Part shown: piece after piece, positions 22,846 to 34,554 of the stretch
How positions within the stretch are numbered: the first letter of the stretch is position 1
Layout: every line of letters begins with the position of its first letter
The notes under the pieces: generated by a model
Told to the model about the DNA's origin: nothing
Seen by the model: only the letters and a program-made list of their open reading frames with translations
The model's database searches: none
Program-made: the position numbers and the translations under genes
Source: Liriodendron chinense
Taxonomy: Eukaryota > Streptophyta > Magnoliopsida > Magnoliales > Magnoliaceae
Direction: 5' to 3'
DNA length: 64,000 bases
NCBI GenBank assembly: GCA_003013855.2
Contig: ML058452.1
Coordinates: forward strand, 1,626,810-1,690,809

Positions 22846-23132
22846 CACTACATACGTTGAGTGTCCTTCGCATAGGAAATCTTTCACACACATGGCCCTC
22901 AGGAAGTGAGAACAAGGGTAATATTCCGAAACACATGGTGGGCCATACCCATGAAAAAGTGGGGACTGAGATGCAGCTACGACTGAAATGCTCTTTGGGC
23001 TCACTGAATCATTGAATCAGGCTGATATTCAGCTTTTCCCATCAACTGGTTGGGACTCACATTATTCACCGGTTGATGGCATATAAACATGAGGGTGGGC
23101 AATGGTGGGTGTCCTCATCCTGTGGGGCTGTG

Positions 23133-23619
23133 GATTGCTTGGAGACCTATCCTTGGTTATCTGACTCTGTGCAGCCCATCGTGATGTATGTGTTTTATAC
23201 ATGTTGTCCATCCTTTTTGCCCATTCATTTTGGGGCATGAGCCAAAAAATGACGCAGATCCAAACCTCAAGTAGACCACACTAAAAGAAAAAATGGGCAT
23301 TGAATGCCTAACATTGAAAACTTCTTGGTGGCTGTAGGAGTTTTCAATCAAGTTGATATTTGTGTTTTTCCTTCATCTACGTCCATGTGACCTTATTAAC
23401 CTGTTGGATGGCAAATGAACATGTGGTAAGCCCTAGGAAGGTTTCAATGGTGGGTGCTATTATCCCCACTCTTTCCTATGGTGTGGTCCACTTGATCTTT
23501 GGATCTGCCTTTTTTTGGGTTTATGCCCTACAATGATCTGGCAAAACAGATGGATGACACATAAAACAATACTTCACAGTGGGCCCCACAGAGTCAGATC
23601 AATGGGTCTCTAGGCAATC
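23133..23619. mobile_element. MITE-like inverted-repeat element (copy 2)
   Basis: Left end GATTGCTTGGAGACC...CTGACTCTGTG and the right end reverse-complemented GATTGCCTAGAGACC...CTGACTCTGTG form a long imperfect terminal inverted repeat. The body has the family's internal blocks (GAGCC-AAAAATGA, CATTGAAAACTTCTTGG, TGGTGTGGTCCACTTGATC). No coding capacity. Class (hAT or Mutator derived) not settled. Confidence 0.75.
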
Positions 23620-23725
23620 TGCGTCCTTCCCAGGGAGGCTTGTGGGGCCTTATTTTGGTCTCGCACAAGCTGCTGCATCAGCTTTTCCTCACGGTGGGCC
23701 TATGGAGATTTTGTAGCCAAACAAA

Positions 23726-24184
23726 GATTGCCTACTGAGTAACTCAGTCCGCTATAGAGTACTGAGTAAACTCTCCAAGGCCCACTTGATGTATGTGTCT
23801 TATCCACCCCATCCAGCCATTTTATCAGCTCATTTAGGGCATAAGCCCATTGAAGCACATCCAAAGCTCAAGTTGACCACACCAAAGGAAACAGTGGGGA
23901 CAATAATCCACTGTTGAAACCTTTTTAGGGCTCACGGTGATGTTTATTTGTCATCGAACCTAAGGTTACATGGACATGGATGATGGGAAAACACAAAAAT
24001 CATCTTGATCCAAAACTTCAGTGGCCACAAAAAGTTTTCTACAGTTGGCGTTCAATTTCACTTGAGCTCTGGATATGCTTCAATTTTGGCTCATGCCCTA
24101 AAATGAGCTGGAAAAATGGAGGGAGACATGGGTAAAGCACATACATCACCATTGGCCCCACGGAGTTTACTTTAGTATGCAATC
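23726..24184. mobile_element. MITE-like inverted-repeat element (copy 3)
   Basis: Inverted ends: GATTGCCTACTGAG...ACTGAGTAAACTC on the left against GAGTTTACTTTAGT...GCAATC on the right, then GGCCCACTTGATGTATGTG opposite CACATACATCACCATTGGCC. Internal blocks as in copy 2. It lies about 100 bp from copy 2. Confidence 0.75.
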
Positions 24185-24229
24185 CGCATCCTTTGTAACC
24201 TGGGCTCATTTAGTAGAGGAACCTGCACG

Positions 24230-24384
24230 TCTCATTTCAAAACCTCTCATTTCCGGGAAAAAGAAAGAAGAAGAAAAGACAAGAAATGGAGGAACCCTGC
24301 ACGTCTCATTTCAAAATCTCTCATTTCCGGGAAAAAAAAAGAAGAAGAAAAGAAAAGAAAAGAGAGGAAAAAAAAAAAAAAAAA
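24230..24384. repeat. Purine-rich direct repeat (CTCATTTCAAAACCTCTCATTTCC then GAA runs)
   Basis: Two copies of CACGTCTCATTTCAAAA-CTCTCATTTCCGGGAAA, at about 24229 and 24300, each followed by AAGAAGAAGAAAAG purine tracts ending in an A18 run. Confidence 0.6.
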
Positions 24385-24470
24385 GCAGCGACGAAAGAGG
24401 TAAATATGTGGAAATTGGAGCGAATTGAAAGGGACGTGACGTAGCTATGACCCGGATCGAGCCATGTGGG

Positions 24471-24894
24471 TGTGACCCTAACCATGGGCCCACCTTGATG
24501 TATGCATTATATATCTATGGCATCTATATGTTTTGCCAAATAATTTTTTAGCATGGGCCCAAAAATGAAGCATATCCAAATCTCAGTGGTGAATGACAAT
24601 TATAAATTTTTGTGGGCCACAAAGGCTTCAGATTAAGCTGATATTTGTGTTTTCCCTTCATCCTGGTCCTTGTAGCCTTATCAAAAGGTTGGATGGGAAA
24701 GAAACATTACGGCAGACCCCATAAATTTCTCAACAGTGGGCGTTCAGTGACCACCGTTTCTTTTAGTGTGGTCCACCTAAGATTTGGATATGTTTCATTT
24801 TTGGGTCCATGCTATAAAATGATCTTGGAAAAATGGATAGACAATGTAGATATACAATGCATACATCATGGTGGGCCCTATGGTCAAGGTCCCA
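24471..24894. mobile_element. MITE-like inverted-repeat element (copy 4)
   Basis: Ends TGTGACCCTAACCATGGGCC and, reverse-complemented, TGGGACCTTGACCATAGGGCC, continuing as CACC(T/A)TGATGTATGCATT on both sides. The same internal block order as copies 2 and 3. It is the cleanest example of the family here. Confidence 0.8.
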
Positions 24895-24926
24895 CTTACA
24901 TCACTAGATTTGAGGTCACGGCTAAG

Positions 24927-25640
24927 TGATGTAGAGCGGCCGTAAATGTATTCTTGGAAAAACTGGTCTAAAAGAAGCTCAAATTAGATTTGGGCCCAAT
25001 CCTACGTAAGGCATGATGTAACTGGGCCTAGGTGTGTCCAGATTGAAAAAATTTAATCCGAGTAAGAAGAAATTGTAGTTCAAAGTCTGGGCCCCTAAAT
25101 TAGCTGTAACTTTTGATCAGGTATTGTCATGGAACCTAAAACCTATCGATCTTTATATGGCTGGCCATCTGGGTTTAATTAACCCATAAAGTGGGAGGCA
25201 TCCATCTGTTTCAAGAGAAAACGCATCATTCCAGTTTAAAATTACAATTTTAATTTTTTTTACTATTTTTAGTATTAAAAAAAAAAATTCCGTATCTCTT
25301 TATTTTTAGAGTTGTAGCATTTCTATCTTTTTTAGAAATTTCTCTTAATCATTCTAGGAATCCTCTAGTAAGATTAATTAATACATTTTTATTTTTAGCA
25401 AAATTTATTATTTCGAGTAATTTTTATTCTAGTGGAGTTGGGACTTCTAATATTAGGGTTTGAGTCTTTCATATTAGTGGTGTGATTAAACATTCCAAAT
25501 GGATTATTGAATACTATAATTTTGAATTTCCTTTTTATCTTGTGAATTCAAGGTTTTGCCTACTTAAAAAAGATGGTGATCTTCTTCTTGTTACTTCACA
25601 CTCTTCCCTATGTGTGAAACATCATGTGAAAGGAGATCAC
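24927..25640 (+). repeat. Putative LTR fragment/solo LTR starting TGATGTAGAGCGG (copy 2)
   Basis: Shares the 13-bp start with 22212 and the general layout (T-rich middle, GATGGTGATC near the end). No internal domains. Preceded by CTAAG, but no matching duplication found downstream, so the end is approximate. Confidence 0.4.
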
Positions 25641-26542
25641 TTTCTTTTCCTACTGATTAAATTGATCCACAAGTATTCTTGAGTTTTTAAAACCCACGAT
25701 AGTCCTGTAGATCTTAACATGTGTAAAGGATAATTGTTCCCTTTTCAGGGCGTTTGCTGTAGTATTAATTTCTAACAAATTGTCTTGTGATTCCTCCGTA
25801 CTAAAGGCAAGGGATCTGGTATATGTACCGGAATCCAAACTCCTTCACTTGACAAGATACAGGGGCCTTAATTTGGATTCAAGCAAAGTAGTGTTTGCAC
25901 AAGTTTGGGAAAATTGGCTTTTCCACATCATACAAGCCCATTTATGCATGGGAACCTAAGAATACATGGACAATCTATCCCCAAAATTTGACTATCAGCA
26001 AGGATATATATTTGTGAAAAGAGGTGGAATAAGAATAAGGATAGCATATCCTAGTTTATTATGTACGTAAGATATTAATGTTTTGTGCACATAAATCAAA
26101 ATATAATAAATGTGCTACATGTGACAGCTCAAGTTCATGCCTGGTAGGATTTTACCAAACACAAAACATTAAACTTTTGAAAAAAAAGTAACTAATTTCT
26201 ATATGTGACCTAAGATCCCGTATAGAATACATTCAAAACCTTAAAATATATAAAACCAATCGTAGAGATCATTGCTTGATTTAAACTATAGAATCTTAAT
26301 GTAAAAGGTGTTAATGGCGATCCTCCAATGTAGGTCTCTTCCTAATCCATCTTATATGGAAAAGCAAAGAGCCACCACACCTTTAGAATAGGACTAGAGG
26401 AGTGCACAAGGAGAGTGGTCTAATTATTGGAACCCACAGGTGTGAGTGTGTGGATGATGAGGAGGAATGGAGAGATGTGATTATCTCTCCTCTCTCTTTT
26501 TATCTCTCTCAATTGATCACACCCAAAGGGGTTTGGGATATC

Positions 26543-26587
<45 letters not shown>

Positions 26588-26884
26588 AAACTTTTGTACT
26601 CTTTACTACAACAAAAGTCTGTGATCTGCTTATCCATGTACCAAATTTGACCCAATCCTTCTATTAACCATGGCCATCCACGCTTGGTCTTAATACCTAT
26701 GCAAATTAATGGGTGAACAGTAAGATATCAACCATCAAATGTCTAAAAAGTGCAATATAAACCTTTTAACAGTTAAAACAAAAACAAAAAATCAACAATC
26801 GAAAACATTTAAAACCAAATGATTATAGGAAAAGATAGAAGTTAGTCCTAAAAAAAGATACAAGCCATAGAAATATTCTAGACA
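25641..26884. other. Intergenic stretch with CT microsatellite
   Basis: No gene or element recognised. A (CT)n microsatellite occupies 26546-26583. Confidence 0.5.
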
Positions 26885-27089
26885 ACTAGTGGATCCATGG
26901 TTAGAGCATATGGACCTCAATTGTATCCCAATGCATGAATTCAACCACACGAACATATGAACCAGTAAAATGACCTTGTGAGAAGGGCCAAAGCATGTTA
27001 CACTAAGAACTGGACATTCCATATGTTATTAGGTCTAAGCATTAGTCAAAGCCAGTACATACACTAGTTGATTTAGACTAGGCATGATG
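26885..27089. repeat. Dispersed repeat family R, second copy (left part)
   Basis: Matches CRK intron 1 around 1737-1920 (shared GTGCATGAA, ACATATGA, GACTTTGTGAG/GACCTTGTGAG, CATxTTACA, CTAGTTGAT/CAAGTTGAT, CTAGGCATGAT). The match stops at 27089 where an LTR begins, and related sequence resumes near 32246. Confidence 0.5.
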
Positions 27090-28149
27090 TGTTAGTACAC
27101 TTTTTGTAGCATACTAGTGCACCTTATTTGTCAATTATGTAGGTCAGTAAATGTAGGTATTGATTGAGCATAAAGAAGATGAAGACCGAAGACTTAAACG
27201 GACTTGCTACATCAAGGAAGAAGAAATAGGTAAATGAGATGCCTTGATGAGCCTTAAGTGTAATACCCTAAGAATTTGGGTGCACGAGTAAGTACACGAG
27301 TGCGTGTTCACATGTGAGAAATTATATTCTAAGCTGTATTGTTCACACGCATACACACATGTATACATTTTATACGTGTCCAGACAACTTGTCAGGCCTC
27401 TGAAAAACTTAGTGTACTTAGTTTTTCGACAGACCGACAGTTAGAATGATCTGTCGCTACTAGACTAGAAGATCTAACCGTCCACTTCGATTTCGAATTA
27501 CGCAATCAATGTAAACCGCCGTACATTTCCCTGTACACATGTTTGTCCATGAATAAGACCCGTACATCGTGTTCATCACAGGCATATCCTTAAACCCGTG
27601 ATTTCTTGGCCCTATGAACCTGCTCGGGTGTGGTTGTAACACCCTAGGATTTTAGAATAATCTAAATCATAAATTAGTTAATTATTTAAGAAATTAAATA
27701 ACTTTAATGTTGATAAATTAGTATTAAATAATCCGTAAGAAATTATAGTATGGCCCCTTCATTAAAATTGCTCAACAGGAACCCTAGAATAGCATGTAAG
27801 TGTCAGATTTTGCAAAACTCATAAATCCACAAAAGTTTCGAAAATGCCATTAGTTAAACTTAAGTTATAAAACCATTTCAAGTATCATGATTTTGGACGC
27901 TCATTCTCGTGCAAAACTCTATATATTAGTTCTAGGACACGATCCAACCATACATGTCAAATTTCAACCCTCCGATCACTCTACAAATGTCCTAATCAGA
28001 AAACGGGCCATATGTGGGCCATCTAAACTCGGATCTGCTTCATGTTTTTTGTGGCACACCTCAAATTGAGTGGCCTAACCGATGGTCGGAGGGGATTCAT
28101 CAAATACATCAAGGTGGGACCCACATGTACAGTGCAACGGCCGGCCACG

Positions 28150-28169
28150 CGGTCAACGCGCGTTGACCG
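28150..28169. repeat. Perfect 20-bp palindrome in the solo LTR
   Basis: CGGTCAACGCGCGTTGACCG equals its own reverse complement and carries two opposed TTGACC W-box cores. It lies in a CpG-rich block (28135-28260) about 420 bp upstream of the TATA box. Confidence 0.85.
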
Positions 28170-28620
28170 AGTTTCTCACGCGTTGCGGACGAAACGCCCG
28201 CTTCGGACGCTGTTTCAGCGGCAGCGTTCCGCTGTCGCCGATTGTGGCCCACACCATCCATCACTGTGGACCCCATCTGTTGATCAAATCCGTCCATCTG
28301 GAGTGCTCCTTGCACGGTCTTAGGAGGTAGGTGACCTCATCGTTTTCGGTCGATCGTGCGGTCCACTACAGCCTTCCAAACTCGACCCTAAGATTCAAGA
28401 AACGCCAAGATCTACAGATCTACTATGCATGGATGGGTCAGACCTCTTCCAAATCTTCGTGTGGACCCCACCTAGGTTTCCAACGGGTCACTTATGCAAA
28501 GAATCTTCGAAACTCGGTTGTTTTCTACTCCAACTCAAACTGAAACTCTTCCCTACGCACAAGCTACCCAACCTCGGTAGGCTATAATAAAACCCCTCAG
28601 GCTTGTTTTCCTGATTCCAA

Positions 28621-28679
28621 AAACTCTAGAGAGAGAGAAGGGAGCTGTTAGAGAGAGAGAGAAGAAAGAGAGAGAGAGA

Positions 28680-28731
<52 letters not shown>

Positions 28732-28853
28732 GACGAGAGAGAGAGAGGGAGGTAGCGTGTGGGGCTGCTGTAGCTGTGGGGACAGCGTCCCAATCAAAGC
28801 AAGAGAGAAAGAAGAAAGAAAGAAAGAAAGAGAGAGAAAGAAGAAGAAGGAAG

Positions 28854-28885
<32 letters not shown>

Positions 28886-29060
28886 AAGGGAGAGAGAGGG
28901 AGAGAGAAAACGTGCATGAGAGAGAAAGCGGCTTCCACGCCGTTGCTGTTACTGCTATTGCTGTGGGGACAGCACCCCAGTCAGCAAGGGAGAAGAATAG
29001 AAGAAAAAGAGAAGAAGAAAGGAGGAAGAAAAAGGAGAAAGAAAGAGGAATGAAGAAGGA
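28621..29060 (+). repeat. GA/GAAA-rich leader with internal duplication
   Basis: (GA)n at 28682-28728, GAAA/GAAG runs after that. Two diverged copies of a GCTGTxGxTGTGGGGACAGC block at about 28760 and 28955 show an older duplication of about 195 bp. Apparent open frames here are repeat artefacts. Confidence 0.7.
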
Positions 29061-29667
29061 GTTTCTTCTATAGACTTTCAAACCGAGTCGACTCGCTAGG
29101 CGACTCGCTGGGCCAACTCATATTCAAGTTTGGGCATGTGTGGAGCCTGTAGTTCATCATACAGTGAGTGATTCTTCATATGGAATTTCCTGTTAATCTT
29201 CTCAAATTATTGTTTCTAGTTGTTCTTCGATCTAAGGTTTAAGTTTTCCTATATCAATTTACTTTTCAGTCCTTATTTTTTTTATCCTAAGTATAGGATT
29301 CACTACTTGTTCGTATTCTCAAATTCCGCGTCCAGATTCCTTGCCTTCTTGTATATTTTTCTCTACTTCTCCACATAACTCTATGTAGAGGTTTTACATA
29401 GGTTGAATGCTTTTCTCTAGAAATTGTCTTCCCGAATTGCCAAGGTATAAGCCTAGATAAACATATCTTAGGTGTTGATACAAACCTTAAACGATGTACA
29501 TCTTTCTCAACTTTATTAATTTATGACAAATATTTAGATAATAAATTATTTGAACGAAGATAACATACATGGCGTGATTGGACTTGAATTCGATATGCAT
29601 TGCATGTTTGATTAGTGCTTCTATAACTCATGACATATACATACATTTATACACTGCGACAAAACAG

Positions 29668-29945
29668 GAGCATGGTTGATTTGACTCCTGGCGTGCATGG
29701 TTGATTTGCCACCTCGCTGTACCGGTTAGGTGAGCATGGTTGATTTGCGACATGTTTCTAATGTTCAGTGGCAGCGAGTTCTGGTCGTTTCACTTATTGA
29801 GCATGATTGATTTGCTCGGTTGGATCAGTGGTGCATGGTTGATTTGCCCACTGGCGTGCATGGTTGATTTGCCGCCTCACTGTACCGGTTAGGTGAGCAT
29901 AGTTGATTTGCGACAGGTTCCTAATGTTCAGTGGCAGCGAGTTCC
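29668..29945 (+). repeat. Tandem duplication with seven GCATGGTTGATTTG motifs
   Basis: Two copies with a period of about 163 bp (GTGCATGGTTGATTTGCC at 29693 and 29856), each with several GCATGGTTGATTTG motifs and an AGTGGCAGCGAGTTC end. Confidence 0.8.
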
Positions 29946-32197
29946 CAGACGTTTATTGCTCTCACACGTATCATGACATACATGACATCATGATAATCAT
30001 GTTCTATTGATAATAAACCATAAAGTGTATCAATCATAACATTATCCTCGTATGTTGCACACAATTCTATCCATTGATGATTCGCATCCTATCTCTTATT
30101 AACTGGAATATTACCTGTGATGGAAATGACCTCACTGGGCTTTTAGCTCACCAAAATCACCACAGTTCTTGCAGGTTTTCAGGAAGGAAAGGACGTAGAC
30201 AGAGCAGAGTATTCAGATGGTCCCGTGTTACTCAAACGCCAATTGTATTTAATTTATTTTATCTTGTAAAATTCAATGTAATAAGATATTAGTGGAAAAG
30301 AAATTTTATATTTGGGAATTTATTTTAGATATATAATGTGTGGGATGGAATTTCAAGGAATCTATGCTGGAATTTTCAATTCACACCCTGGAACTCGAGC
30401 TTGGGTTATTGTACTCGAGTCACGAATTTCGGGGCGTGACATTAAGCTTTGAGCCTTGAAACTAAACCAAAATCCAAATCTCTAAATGACTTGACCTAAT
30501 AGGTAGACCTTTAGTCATCTTACATTGGCCTTAAGTGTCCCAATAGATTACTCAAAAGTATGGCTCAAGAGGTTGCATGTACTGCTGTAAAACACAGCTC
30601 ACAAACAGCAAAAAAATATGGCCTGTTGACCGGTCTTGGCCCTTGGTCGATCGGTCGTCAGAGGCCCCAAAATGGGATAAGAACAATTGATTAATTCAAA
30701 GTGTCCCTGGATATTTTCAGACCGGTCGACTGGTCTGACCGACCGGTTGGTAAAGGCCAAAAATGGGACAACAACATTTTTCAGTCCCAGGCTTAATTTC
30801 AGACCGGTCGACCCTTACCGACCAATCGATCGTGGACCCCTCAGACCGGTAGGATGACCGGTCGACAGGTAACCGTTGTCTGCCATTTTCTATTAGTTGG
30901 AGCATTTGTTTTATATATTTGCGGCCCGATTTTTTAAATTTTTAGAGAGAATTTAGTGTATTAGAAGTCATCATTTTTACCCATACCATTAGGCTCTAAT
31001 CTTAAGCATTCTAAGCCATCTTCCTTATGTTTGATCACAAGATGGAACATTCAAAGTTCATATGAAGATGGACTTACTCTCTCTTGATCCAAAGATGTTT
31101 AGGCACCTTGACCATAGCTAAATCATTTGTCTAAACCCCTATAAAGATCCAAATAGGTGAAATTTCTCTAGACAACACATTCCTACTAGTTGTAGAGAAT
31201 TCTTACCACCTCTCATCACCTTGGTCATCTCATGAAGATCAAATGTAAGGTGATTGATCATTGGAGCTGAAGCCTTGGCAAACCATCGGCAATAAGATTG
31301 GGGAAGCATCAGAGAGCTGATTGAAGCACAGGAGAGCGGAGATTAAGCAACCCAAGAGGCGCTGAATAAGGGGCTCATCCAACAAGTAAGTGTCATATTA
31401 AGAATCAAGTTGCACTCCTTCCTCGTAGAGGATTAAGTGTGAGAGTTTAGTATTCAAACTCGATCAAGTCTCTAAGGGGAGCTTCTGGCGAGAATGTACC
31501 CTAGGTTCTAGGATTAGAATTGAAGGGTTAGGAGTATCCTTGATGGAACCCATAAATATCCTGGTTGAGAGATGAACCAGTAAAATCTCTATAATAGGTT
31601 GGGAGTAACCTTGTCAAACTCCCCGGTAGGGTGGAACCGATTTAAAATACCTAGGTTAGGAGGAACTTGATTTAAACTCCCTTATTGAATTCTGGTGTGC
31701 TCAAGGGATGAGTACGTGAACCGGGAGTGGACTAAACAAGTAGTCGAACCACTATACATGCTTGTGTTTGGGATTGATTTGAGCACATTTCCACTTATGC
31801 ATTATATGTTAATTATTTTATTATAAATGCTTAATTGGAATGTATGCTATGTTTGATATAGGCACATTCATACACAAGATGTATGTTCACTAGGCTTGTT
31901 GGCATTTGCTTAGCATGATGAATCTCATATTGTCTACTTAGCCATCTAGACTAGTTACGTAGATAGTTATATCTATTGTAGTCTAGATAATTGCACATTG
32001 ATTAGAAGCACAACATGTTGCACCTTTCTAATATATGTGCTTAGGATAGTTTGCTTAAATGTTTAATCTTGTCTACCCTTTGTGATTGGACCCACTAAGC
32101 TTAAAAAGCTAAGTGTTTTTGTTTAATTAGTTTATTATTGTTAATTAGTTTAATTAAACAAGAGATTTTTAAAAGAAATTTTTAAATGGTCCTATTC

Positions 32198-32229
<32 letters not shown>

Positions 32230-32245
32230 AGGACTTAGCCATAGT

Positions 32246-32610
32246 TTTATAAGCTCCAAGCTTCTGCACATATAGCATAGGCTGTCGTGTTAAACCATCC
32301 ACTGCGTAATTTCATGATGGATCTCTCTCGTTCGTGCTTTCCATCCCTACTCGTCATTGATCCCCTTACACAGGATAAGCACAAGCTTGTCTTAAAACTT
32401 GTTGAGTAGTCATGGACTAACAAGGTACCAAGATCCATGAACATAACTCCTTTGGGAGTTGTTGTTATGCCCAAACTCAAATTCTCATTGACAACAAAGT
32501 AAACCCTCTCATATATATGAACGATTAAAATAAAACATATATTAATTAGAAAATTAATAGCATGTCCGCACATGATCCATGGTTATTATAATTAACAATT
32601 AAGATAACAT
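32246..32610. repeat. Dispersed repeat family R, second copy (right part)
   Basis: Matches the duplicated unit in CRK intron 1: AAGATCCATGAACATAACTC, GCCCAAACTCAAATT, GATTAAAATA, TTAATAGCATGTCCGCACA. It continues the copy interrupted at 27089. Confidence 0.5.
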
Positions 32611-33419
32611 TATGCCACTATCAATCTTCAACCGCCCAACATATGCCACATGTAATATTGTCGACATGCACTTTAAATGCTAGATATGCCACAATTTTTA
32701 TTAAGCTCTCTGCATATGTTATAGTTTATCTTTACTCCTTATTATTAAGTGTTCGACAAATAAGCAATAGAATAGCTAGTCTAAGACAACATGCCTTGGA
32801 TTGCTTATCCAACACCATGACCTAGAGAACCTGTGTCGACACAATGCTTACATCCAACCGAGCTTACATCCAACAATGCTTATAGATGACTACCTTTGAA
32901 AATCTTCAAGATTGAAGATCTAAAGACCAATGGCTCATAAAACAAGGCAATGTGTATTTAAAAGAAAACAATTAAATAATGAAATAGTTGAAATATTCCA
33001 ATCCTGAATCCATTGTTCAGTCATTCTTATGAATGGCTTAAATAACTAAAACACAATACATATATCTAACTACAACACATGGGAACATGTTATATATATC
33101 AAGACTCACATTGATCCACAAAGCACTTAAGACATCAATACATGTCAATCACAACAATTGGTCTTCCAAAGAGATGATTAACAAATACGAGGGAGATGAT
33201 GGGGTAGAACCACATTAGGGGCATTCCACAACTTGAGGTGTAATTTCTGTGTTTGGTGTTGTTGAACATTAGCATAACATTAGCATACCTAAATAATTTA
33301 GTACTAGAAGGGAGTGACGATGGTACAAAATTGGAAAATAATAGTGGAAAAAAAAAGATTAAGATTTTCTTGCTTACCCAAATTATGTTTGGAGAGGAAT
33401 TAGTAAAATTAGGACCTAC
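32611..33419. other. AT-rich stretch without recognised genes
   Basis: No domains, terminal repeats or long conserved frames found. It may be a further part of family R. Confidence 0.45.
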
Positions 33420-33424
33420 ATAAC

Positions 33425-33934
33425 TGTTGGGAGCATAAGCAACCTCAGATTGAATTAAAGAAGCAATAGATAATGAAAAATCCAAACAAACACAAAGAAC
33501 ACATGAGATTTTACATGGAAAACCCTTGTGGGAAAAAACCACGACACAAAGCGACGATCAATCCACTATAATCAGAAGAAGGTTACAAGAGATGGAACAA
33601 CTTAAAGTAAAAACCTTAGCTTTCTTTCAAAATCCTTGTATATTCATGTTAGGCTCTCCTCTCATTACCCTTATCATAATTACAAAGCTACTTTATATAC
33701 TCTCGTACAAGATTAAGAAATAAATACTGCACTTAAATAAATTTATGTGTTTTCATCGGTCGGACCGACAGGACCAGATGACAAATCTCGATCGAATCGA
33801 AAATGAGCAAAACATTACAGCATGGAATAGTATTGAATCCAAGAACACACCCATTTTTCAGTCATACCGACAAAGTCACCAGTTGAACCAACAGAGGCCT
33901 TCTTTGCACTATAATTAACGGCACTCAATTAATA
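33425..33934 (-). repeat. Copia LTR (3' LTR in element orientation)
   Basis: On the plus strand it starts TGTTGGGAG and ends near CACTCAATTAATA, a mutated form of the CACTCGATCAACA end of the other copy. ATAAC duplication at its left. Confidence 0.88.
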
Positions 33935-33989
33935 ATCTCCATCGTGACTTTAATCTTCCAGCTTCACTGCTCAAAGCTCACCATTTCTA

Positions 33990-34549
33990 ATCATCTTCAA
34001 AATAATGACATTTCTTTGTGCACACTCCATCTTCATTTCTTCTTTGTCAACCTCTAAGAAGTCGAGCAAAAATTGAACTTCTCTACAGGAACAATCTTCG
34101 TAAGCATGTCCGTCAGATTCTTGTTAGTTTGAATCTTCTTAAGAGTGACATCTCCTTTACAATCTATTGGATAAAGTGGTAACGAACATCAATATATTTA
34201 GTCCACGAGTAATACACCAAGTTCTTTACCAAATTGATTGCGTTCTTACTATCATAATGTACAGGCACAACTCCCTGCTAAATCCCTGACTCATTCATCA
34301 TCCATTTCAACCAAACAACTTCCTTGAATGCTTCTGTCATTGCCATGTATTCAGCTTCAGCTGTGGAAAGTGCAACCACAGACTAAAGCTTCGACATTCA
34401 ACTAATAGCTTACCCACTAACACAAATGAATTACCGGAAGTCGACCTTTTATTATCCACATTCCCTGCATAATCCACATCCACATAGCCTACGGATTTCT
34501 TCTCAGAATTTTCATAAATAAAAAATTAGTCCGTTGTACATCGTATATA
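33990..34549 (-). pseudogene. Copia RNase H remnant
   Basis: On the minus strand: KKSVGYVDVDYAGNVDN, then KRSTSG, the conserved copia RNase H start. Downstream the AEAEYMA-type and DxxKNxINLxKN-type blocks are readable across frameshifts and stops. The upstream end is cut by the Tat insertion at 34550. Confidence 0.8.
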
Positions 34550-34554
34550 CTAAG

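Larger units (their letters stand above)
27259..30441 (+). mobile_element. Nested solo LTR, 3,183 bp, TTAAG target duplication
   Basis: Starts TGTAATACCC and ends GGGGCGTGACA, with exact TTAAG duplications at 27254-27258 and 30442-30446. The terminal TGTAA(C/T)ACCC...GGGCGTxACA type is common in Ty3 (Tekay/Del-like) LTRs, from memory. Inside are a TATA box with TATAATAAAAC at about 28581, then a purine-rich leader (28621-29060) of GA and GAAA runs, and tandem GCATGGTTGATTTG repeats (29668-29945). No gag or pol domain. Another TGTAACACCC start at 27633 may be a further nested end. Confidence 0.8.
27090..32245 (+). mobile_element. SIRE-like copia LTR (probably solo), split by a nested 3.2-kb LTR
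   Basis: Begins TGTTAGTACAC. Features I recognise from SIRE/Maximus-type LTRs: repeated GACCGGTCGAC palindromes (30630-30875), a stretch of repeated GGTTAGGAG-type phrases, a GGGAGTGGACTAAACAAGTAGTCGAACCACTATA region, and a CCTATTCACCCCC tract (31 C, 32199-32229). No polyprotein or primer site follows, so it looks like a solo LTR of about 2 kb without the nested insert. The right boundary and target duplication are not resolved. Confidence 0.55.

Noticed and set aside
22212..22975. A 764-bp solo LTR with GCTAC duplication
   Set aside because: The 5-bp match is possible by chance, the inner end (GATGCA) does not mirror the start, and similarity to the 24927 copy suggests an end near CCCTACGTCA; kept only as a tentative fragment.
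28648..29081. Several 80-110-codon open frames on both strands
   Set aside because: They are translations of GA/GAAA repeats (Ser/Leu or Arg/Glu/Lys runs) within an LTR leader; no family signal.
29668..29945. Repeats that might suggest a CRISPR array
   Set aside because: Plant DNA, irregular spacing, spacers partly alike, no cas genes; it is a tandem duplication in an LTR.
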